Source of the DNA: JAGNNV01 sp031412915
GTDB taxonomy: Bacteria > Acidobacteriota > Vicinamibacteria > Fen-336 > JAGNNV01
NCBI GenBank assembly: GCA_031412915.1
Contig: JANODX010000092.1
Coordinates: forward strand, 1-22,495
Direction: 5' to 3'
Length of the DNA: 22,495 nucleotides
The position numbers were made by a program, and so were the translations under genes. Below, piece after piece: positions 15,519-22,495 of this stretch; the stretch's first letter is position 1; every line of letters starts with the position of its first letter. The notes under the pieces were generated by a model. The model had not been told where the DNA came from. It did not search any database and saw only the letters and a program-made list of their open reading frames with translations.

Positions 15519-18332
15519 CTACTTCGGCTTCACGCGCGTCTTCAGTTCCTCGACCCAGTTCTGCACAAGCACCATCTGCGACACCCGCGCTTGTGGCCGC
15601 TCCACTTCCTGGATCATGATGAAGCGCTGACCGTCCGCGGTGACGTCGTAATTCCGGAAGGCGCCGCCGTCGCTCCTGAAAGCGCCCTCGAACAACATGT
15701 GCGGCGTGCCCGCGGAGAACGCTGGCGTCGTGGTCACCGGCACGGCCATGACGCGAACCTTGAGCGCGCCGCCTTTTGACACGTTCTGCAGGTAGTACAT
15801 CTCGCGTCCATCGCGTCGCCAGACGGGCTCGTTCCCGCCTTCGATTGAGACCTGCGCTCGATGGTCGAGTGCGGGGTAGGGCTGAACGTAGACCTGGCTC
15901 GGGGAGCCGCTGCGGTAGGCCAGCCACCGCCCATCCGCCGAGAAATCCGGCTCCGAGCCTTCTGCGAGAAGCTGCCGCGGCTCCGTCTTCCCGTCGCGCG
16001 AGGCCACCCAGATGCCCGTTTGTGAGCCGATGCCGGTGAAGGCGAGTGCGCTTCCGTCAGGAGTCCACGAGCCGGGAAATCCCGGGATGCTCGTCGTGGT
16101 CAACCGCTCTGCCTTCGATCTCCCGTCGGGATCGATCAAGAACAGAAGAGACGAGCGAATGTTGCGCCCGACCGCAGACCCGAAGACGAGGTGCCGACCA
16201 TCCGGCGTCCAGACGGGGATACCCTGCTGGCCCTCCATCGGTATACGAGCCGCGGCCCCCCGCTGGACGTCGTAGGTCCACAGGTCAGAGTCCCCTGTGA
16301 CCGGAGAGCCGAACGCTATGCGCCTGCCGTCTGGCGAGAGTCGTGGCGCTTGCCACATCCCGGGAGGCACGCGCAAAACCTCGGACCGGCCCGTGCGATC
16401 GACCCAGACGATCGACCAACGGTCCTGCGGAAACACACCGCCAGTCGCGTAGACGAGGGAACCGGTGTTCGAGACCGCGAACTGCCCGGCGCCGCTATCG
16501 ATCTGAAGAGGCTGGATGTTAGCCGCCTGCATGACGTCCGAGACGAGCCCCACCCCGGGGCCGGTTACCTCCAGCCGGCGAAGATCGAAGGGCACGGCCA
16601 TCAGCGTGCCCTTCCGGAGGTACACCAGATGTCCGGTCGAGGCGAGCCGCGCATCCGCCCCCCCCTCGATCAGCACTTTCCGTGTTCCGGTGACGAGCGA
16701 TTGCGCCACGACGAGCGTGTCGTCCCATGACGGAAAGACTGCGTTCGTCACGGTGAACAACACCGTCTCCCCGTCGGGCAAGACCTGGGGAAGACGATGA
16801 CTGAACTCACCGGCATCGGTCTGCAACTTCGTGACGGCGCTAGGCGTGCCTCCCGCGGCCGGCACCTGAAAGAGCCCGCCCCCCGAGTTCGCGAAGATGA
16901 TCTGGTCCCTTGAACTCCAACTGGCGCCAAAGACCCCATCGGTCTTGCAAAGTTCGACGACGGGTCCGCCACCGACCGGCACTTTCCGCAGTGCGCCGTC
17001 GGCGTAAAAACCCAGCGACTGTCCATCCGGAGAGAAGAAAGGAGTGGCCGCGCGGTCCGTGCCTGCGATCGAGATCGCGTCCAACTGGTCGAGGCGGCGC
17101 ACATACAGCTGGACTCGGCCCTCGCGTTCGGCGGTGAAGACGAGCAAACGGCCATCGGGTGAGAACGTCATGGAGGTCCGGCTCGGCCGGCCCTGTCCCG
17201 TCGACACGTCGCCCGGATGACCGCTCAACAGGCGTTCGGCCGGCGCGACACCCAGCAGCACGCGCGCGACCTGCCGGTCAGCCTGCGGCGCGCGCATCGC
17301 CATCCACACGGCAACCGCTGCGAAGGTGGCGGCCGCAGCCCATGGCAGGGCGCGCGACCAGTGCGATCGAGGCGTCATTGGCGCTGCCGCGATGGACGTG
17401 GGGACGCTATCCGGGGCGCCGGTCTCGATGCGAGCGATCTCGATGCGCGCCTCCCCGATGTCTCTAAGACGCGTTTTCAGATCGCGATCGAGGCAACGTG
17501 CGATGAGGCGCTTCAGCCGCGGGGGAGCGGCCGCGGGCAGCGCGTCTATCGACAGCGTGTCCTTCAATACCGAGGCCAGGGTCTCCGAGACATCGTCGCC
17601 CTTGAAGGCGCGCTTTCCCGTCAGCATCTCGTACAGCACGACGCCGAAGGCCCAGATATCGGTGCGCTTGTCGACGCTCTTGCCCTTGGCCTGCTCGGGC
17701 GACATGTAAGCCGCCGTGCCGATGATCATTCCCGCTTCGGTCATGTGGCGCGACATCGTGGGGGATTGCGAAAGCGCAGAGTTAGTCGCACTGCCGCCGT
17801 CCATGGCCTTGGCCAAGCCGAAGTCGAGAACCTTGACCGTGCCGTCGGTGCGCACCTTGATGTTGGCGGGCTTGAGATCGCGATGGACGATGCCCTGTTC
17901 ATGCGCGGCTTCGAGAGCCTCCGCGATCTGACGCGCGATCGGCAGGGCCTCGGCCATCGGTATCGGCCCCCGCGCGATGTGGACGGAGAGATCCTCACCA
18001 TCGACTAACTCCATCACGAGAGCACGGGAAGCGCCGGTCCCGACCCCGTTCGTCATTGCGACGAGGTCGTCTGAGGAGGCCGAGGAAGCAATCTCCTCAA
18101 TCCCGTAAATGGTGGCGATATTGGGGTGATTCAGCGACGCGAGGGTCTGAGCCTCACGCGTGAACCGCGCCAGTCGCTCCGGGTCATCCGCGAACGCCGC
18201 GGGCAGAACCTTGATGGCGACGTCGCGATTGAGCTTGGTGTCTCGCGCACGAAACACTTCGCCCATTCCACCCGCACCAATGGCGGTGACGATTTCATAC
18301 GGTCCAAGCCGAGTGCCGGGAGTGAGACTCAT
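15519..18332 (-). CDS. Membrane Ser/Thr kinase with C-terminal TolB/PD40 propeller, no palindromic inserts
   Basis: A 937-residue paralogue with Lys41, HRD Asp152, DFG Asp170, a membrane segment at about 329-346, and a long PD40/TolB-like propeller (MTFSPDGRLLVFTAE, FFSPDGQSLGFYADG, RLSPDGRRIAFGS, DFSADGRWLAYRS). It ends QMVLVQNWVEELKTRVKPK. Its first 75 residues are almost identical to the two neighbours. The loops that carry palindromic elements in the neighbours hold unrelated Ser/Ala/Thr-rich sequence here. ATG 18332 is chosen because it aligns with the paralogues and overlaps the preceding kinase stop as ATGA; the frame extends upstream to 18653 but that part is the out-of-frame shadow of the preceding gene. 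Coupled translation is likely. Confidence 0.92.
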   Translation of the reverse strand: MSLTPGTRLGPYEIVTAIGAGGMGEVFRARDTKLNRDVAIKVLPAAFADDPERLARFTREAQTLASLNHPNIATIYGIEEIASSASSDDLVAMTNGVGTGASRALVMELVDGEDLSVHIARGPIPMAEALPIARQIAEALEAAHEQGIVHRDLKPANIKVRTDGTVKVLDFGLAKAMDGGSATNSALSQSPTMSRHMTEAGMIIGTAAYMSPEQAKGKSVDKRTDIWAFGVVLYEMLTGKRAFKGDDVSETLASVLKDTLSIDALPAAAPPRLKRLIARCLDRDLKTRLRDIGEARIEIARIETGAPDSVPTSIAAAPMTPRSHWSRALPWAAAATFAAVAVWMAMRAPQADRQVARVLLGVAPAERLLSGHPGDVSTGQGRPSRTSMTFSPDGRLLVFTAEREGRVQLYVRRLDQLDAISIAGTDRAATPFFSPDGQSLGFYADGALRKVPVGGGPVVELCKTDGVFGASWSSRDQIIFANSGGGLFQVPAAGGTPSAVTKLQTDAGEFSHRLPQVLPDGETVLFTVTNAVFPSWDDTLVVAQSLVTGTRKVLIEGGADARLASTGHLVYLRKGTLMAVPFDLRRLEVTGPGVGLVSDVMQAANIQPLQIDSGAGQFAVSNTGSLVYATGGVFPQDRWSIVWVDRTGRSEVLRVPPGMWQAPRLSPDGRRIAFGSPVTGDSDLWTYDVQRGAAARIPMEGQQGIPVWTPDGRHLVFGSAVGRNIRSSLLFLIDPDGRSKAERLTTTSIPGFPGSWTPDGSALAFTGIGSQTGIWVASRDGKTEPRQLLAEGSEPDFSADGRWLAYRSGSPSQVYVQPYPALDHRAQVSIEGGNEPVWRRDGREMYYLQNVSKGGALKVRVMAVPVTTTPAFSAGTPHMLFEGAFRSDGGAFRNYDVTADGQRFIMIQEVERPQARVSQMVLVQNWVEELKTRVKPK

Positions 18333-19440
18333 GGTTTCGTCACCGGCGCGATCTTCTTCAGGTAGTCGCCGAAGCCGAAGAAGAACACCACGTGGTCTTG
18401 CACGGCGACGCCGGCCTCGTCTGCGGCCGCAACGATCGCGAGCCGCTTGCCGTCGGGATGGATATCGTACGGGTAAGAGGCGCCCAGGCTCCGGAAGTCG
18501 GCGGGCGACCAGATCTGCGGTTTTTCCGCGCGGAACGAATCGCCGGCCACGGCATACGGTGCTGCCATCACCTTGCCCTGGCTCACGAACAACAGCTCGT
18601 GCGCGGTGGCCGACCAGTGGGGAAAGACGCCGCCTCCCGTGGAGATCCGCCATTTGCCGCCTGGGCCTGGGAACGGACGCACGTAGATATCGTTACGGCT
18701 GCCGGCCTCGTTCGAGGTGTAGGCGATCCATCGGCCGTCTGGCGAAAACATCGGTTGGACTTCGTTCGCCGGCGTGCTCAGAAAGGCGGAGGGCTTGCCC
18801 GGCGACAAGCCCCGGACGGGGTCGCCTTCCATGGGCAGGACCATCAGATCCGACGTCGTGTCAGCGCGATAGGCGGTGAAGGCGAGGTGCCTTCCGCTCG
18901 GATACCACGAGCGCGCGACCTGGCCCTCCGGGCTGTCGGTCAGCCGTGTGACCTCGCCCGTGCCGTCGGCGTTCGCCCAGTACAGATTGCGGATGCCGGG
19001 TTTGGCGCGGTCGGACGAAAACACGATGCGCCGGCCGTCGGGTGTCCAGACCGGGTCTCCATCCTGACCGGGGTCGAAGGTCAATTGGGTCAGCGTGTCC
19101 CGCGCCCACTCGTACACCCAGACGTCATTCTGCTTGCCGTCGGAGATCTCGAGCGCCAGTTTCTGGCCGTCCGGCGAGAATCGGGGGTTCCTCCAGTTGG
19201 CTTTGGCCGCACGCAGCGTGGTCGCCTTGCCGTCGCGGGTCATCCAGTCGATCGGGTAGGTGGTCGCTGCGGCCTCCCCCGGCACGTGGACCAGCGTGCC
19301 CTCCGATGACAGAGCGAGCTTGGCCAGGCCGTTGCCCGGATCGGCGGCGATGCCATCGAGCGCCGGCACGGCCGGACCGGTGGTCTCGAGCCGACTCAGA
19401 TCGAAGGGCACGGCGAACAGCGCGCCTTCTTGCATGTAGA

Positions 19441-19459
<19 letters not shown>
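18329..19459 (-). CDS. Propeller-kinase C-terminal half, separated by a frameshift
   Basis: This frame holds the last 370 or so residues of the kinase starting at 21117. It begins inside YVPSGHLIYMQEGALFAVPF, continues with PD40 motifs (RFSPDGQKLALEIS, WTPDGRRIVFSSD, MFSPDGRWIAYTS) and ends VVFFFGFGDYLKKIAPVTKP. It has no convincing start of its own. The upstream half runs in another frame and can be joined by adding one base near 19500-19507, in a GGGC-GGG run. Its stop overlaps the ATG of the next kinase (ATGA). The C-terminus closely resembles the truncated kinase at the right edge. Confidence 0.82.
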
Positions 19460-21117
<1,658 letters not shown>

Positions 21118-21169
21118 GAATCCATCCAGCTTAGCCCGTCGACGAAGTCCTGCGGCTCCTGCACCCCCC

Positions 21170-21502
21170 TCACGAGAGGACGATGATGGCTCCTTCCGGG
21201 TCGGCCAGAAAGGCGCGGATCTCAGGCTCCCTCAGCCTGAGCAACTCTTCCACCTGTCGCGTGGAGCAGTTGCCCAGGCGGACCCAGATCACTTTCGGCG
21301 GCGGCCCATAGACGAAGCTCAACTGGTGATAGTCGCCGTCCTTCGAAATTATGGTCAGCCGATGCTCGATGGCGTGGTTCCAGACCGCCAGGTCGCCCGC
21401 GCGTGAGAGCCCAAGGTCGCGAACGTGGCGCGAGTCAGGGAAGACGGATGCGAGACGGCGGACGAGCGTGGGGGAGAGGTTGTGGTCGAAAACGAAACTC
21501 AT
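21170..21502 (-). CDS. DUF5615 PIN-like toxin of a type II toxin-antitoxin pair
   Basis: A 110-residue PIN-like protein of the DUF5615 family. It starts SFVFDHNLSPTLVRRLA, with an acidic residue (Asp6) and the conserved NLS, then VRDLGLSRAGDLAVWNHA, IISKDGDYHQLS and a GPPPKVIWVRLGN strand. This family is related to VapC ribonucleases (an Mut7-C/PIN-like fold), so it is presumably an RNase toxin; length is typical (about 110-120). Its ATG at 21502 overlaps the stop of the DUF433 gene as ATGA, the standard order of antitoxin then toxin. It looks complete, and lies between two kinase copies of the array. Confidence 0.85.
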   Translation of the reverse strand: MSFVFDHNLSPTLVRRLASVFPDSRHVRDLGLSRAGDLAVWNHAIEHRLTIISKDGDYHQLSFVYGPPPKVIWVRLGNCSTRQVEELLRLREPEIRAFLADPEGAIIVLS

Positions 21503-21726
21503 GCGGCGGGGAAGGTCGTGAGCTTCCTCTCTCGATCGGCCGCGAAGGCGAGGCAGGCGTGGATGTCTTCGTTGGTGAGATCTGGGAAATCGGCGAGGAT
21601 CTCCGATTCGCTCATGCCCGACGCCAGATACTCCAGAACGTCGTAGACGGTAATCCTCAACCCTCGGATGCAGGGCTTTCCCGCCCGCTTTCCAGGTTCG
21701 ACGGTTATCAGATCCTTGTAGTCCAC
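21499..21726 (-). CDS. DUF433 antitoxin
   Basis: A 75-residue protein with the DUF433 signature: ITVEPGKRAGKPCIRGLRIT, VYDVLEYLASGMSESEIL and DFPDLTNEDIHACLAFAAD. DUF433 proteins have a helix-turn-helix-like fold and pair with DUF5615 toxins (VapB45-like), neutralising the toxin and probably binding the promoter. It starts at GTG 21726. A good promoter lies so close upstream that the message may be leaderless. It overlaps the toxin gene by four bases. Confidence 0.88.
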   Translation of the reverse strand: MDYKDLITVEPGKRAGKPCIRGLRITVYDVLEYLASGMSESEILADFPDLTNEDIHACLAFAADRERKLTTFPAA

Positions 21727-21735
21727 GTTGCGAAG

Positions 21736-21763
21736 ACTATAGCCCGGCGCGCGGAAGGTCCAA
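21736..21763 (-). promoter_or_regulatory. Sigma70-like promoter for the DUF433/DUF5615 operon
   Basis: On the minus strand TTGGAC (21763-21758) and TATAGT (21741-21736) are separated by 16 bp, a fair -35 and good -10. The -10 ends nine bases before the GTG at 21726, so transcription would start at or a few bases before the start codon, with no room for a ribosome site. Confidence 0.5.
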
Positions 21764-21840
21764 GCGAGTCGGCCCGAAGGGTGTACTGGGAGCGAGATTC
21801 AACGGGCGGACTACCATGCTGGGTGTCAACACCATCGCCC

Positions 21841-22495
21841 TCATTTCGTCACCGGCGCGATCTTCTTCAGGTACTCGCCGAAGTTGAAGAAGAACACGAT
21901 CTTGTCCTGGACAACGCCGGCCTCGTCTGCGGCCGCGATGAGCGCGAGCCGCTTGCCGTCGGGATGGAGATCGTAGGGGTACTGGCTGCCAACACCCCGG
22001 TAGCCGACGGGCGACCAGATCCGCGGTTTGTCCGCGCGGAACGAATCGCCGACCACGGCGTATGGTGCTGCCATCACCTTGCCCTGGTTCAGAAACAACA
22101 GCTCGTGCGCGGTGGCCGACCAGGAGGGGAAAGAGCCGCCTTCCGTGGAGATCCGCCACTTGCCGCCGGGCCCTGGAAACGGACGCACGTAGACATCGTT
22201 ACTGCCGGCTTCGTTCGAGGTGTTGGCGATCCATCGGCCGTCCGGCGAGAACATCGGATTGACCTCGTTTGAAGGCGTGCTCAGAAAGACAGTGGGCTTG
22301 CCAGGCACAAAGCCCGAGGCAGCGTCGCCTTCCATGGGCAGAATCATCAGATCCCACGCGCATGAGCTTGCCGTTGGTTGCGTTCGTCGGCGTGAAGATG
22401 ATCGTGTCCGCGTCGGTCCACGTGCCGCCGCGACCGTTCGGCGCCTCGCACAGGTTGACCGCGGCGCCGCCCGTGACCGAGACCTTCTTCAGCTT
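21841..22495 (-). pseudogene. Propeller-kinase C-terminal region with an internal deletion, cut by window edge
   Basis: From the right edge the minus strand reads KLKKVSVTGGAAVNLCEAPN, GRGGTWTDADTIIFTPTNAT and NGKLMRV, matching blade residues of the kinase starting at 21117. At about 22350-22358 it jumps into SDLMILPMEGD in another frame and continues through MFSPDGRWIANTS and WSATAHELLF to FFFNFGEYLKKIAPVTK and a stop. Compared with the paralogue roughly 290 residues are missing at this junction and the frame is lost. It is therefore a broken copy. The tail is about 88% identical in DNA, by eye, to 18329-18460. Confidence 0.75.

Noticed and set aside
18333..18653. N-terminal extension of the kinase starting at 18332
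   Set aside because: The extra 107 codons are the out-of-frame reading of the preceding kinase's propeller; the paralogues all start at the MSLTPGTRLGPYE-type sequence.

Overview
The window is high-GC DNA from what looks like an acidobacterium, possibly Vicinamibacteria-like. This is inferred from gene style only: several paralogous membrane Ser/Thr kinases with C-terminal TolB/PD40 propellers sit beside secreted peptidases and amino-acid enzymes. No rRNA, tRNA or CRISPR array was seen.

Left part (1-2575): a graveyard of mobile DNA. It holds the 3' end of an IS630-type transposase, an inverted-repeat pair that could be a small non-autonomous element, an IS1182-family transposase with an internal deletion that removes its first catalytic Asp, and two tandem remnants of the 3' end of an IS91-type transposase.

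Middle (2576-11003): a kinase-TPR membrane protein (minus strand), remnants of a kinase tail and of a VapC-like PIN toxin, a lipoprotein M20 metallopeptidase, a frameshifted secreted NTF2-like protein, and a divergent pair consisting of a group II PLP decarboxylase and a secreted gamma-glutamyltransferase. The peptidase, transferase and decarboxylase would fit peptide and amino-acid scavenging.

Right part (11004-22495): a DUF4143-type AAA ATPase whose start is preceded by a perfect 7+4+7 palindrome, then a minus-strand array of closely related PD40-propeller kinases. In transcription order these are a broken kinase cut by the right edge, a DUF433/DUF5615 toxin-antitoxin pair, a frameshifted kinase, two intact kinases, and a kinase N-terminal scrap. 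Several stops and starts overlap by ATGA or GTGA, which suggests a translationally coupled operon grown by tandem duplication.

The most interesting structure is in the kinase array. Two kinases each carry two copies of a roughly 58-bp double-hairpin palindromic element read through in frame. One copy lies in the beta4-beta5 region of the kinase domain and the other in the activation segment right after DFG. A second short repeat family (ending CCCTCGGGGCAT or a variant) is fused to kinase P-loop fragments at two places. Together with the frameshifts and deletions, this shows a kinase family being duplicated, invaded by repeats and decaying.
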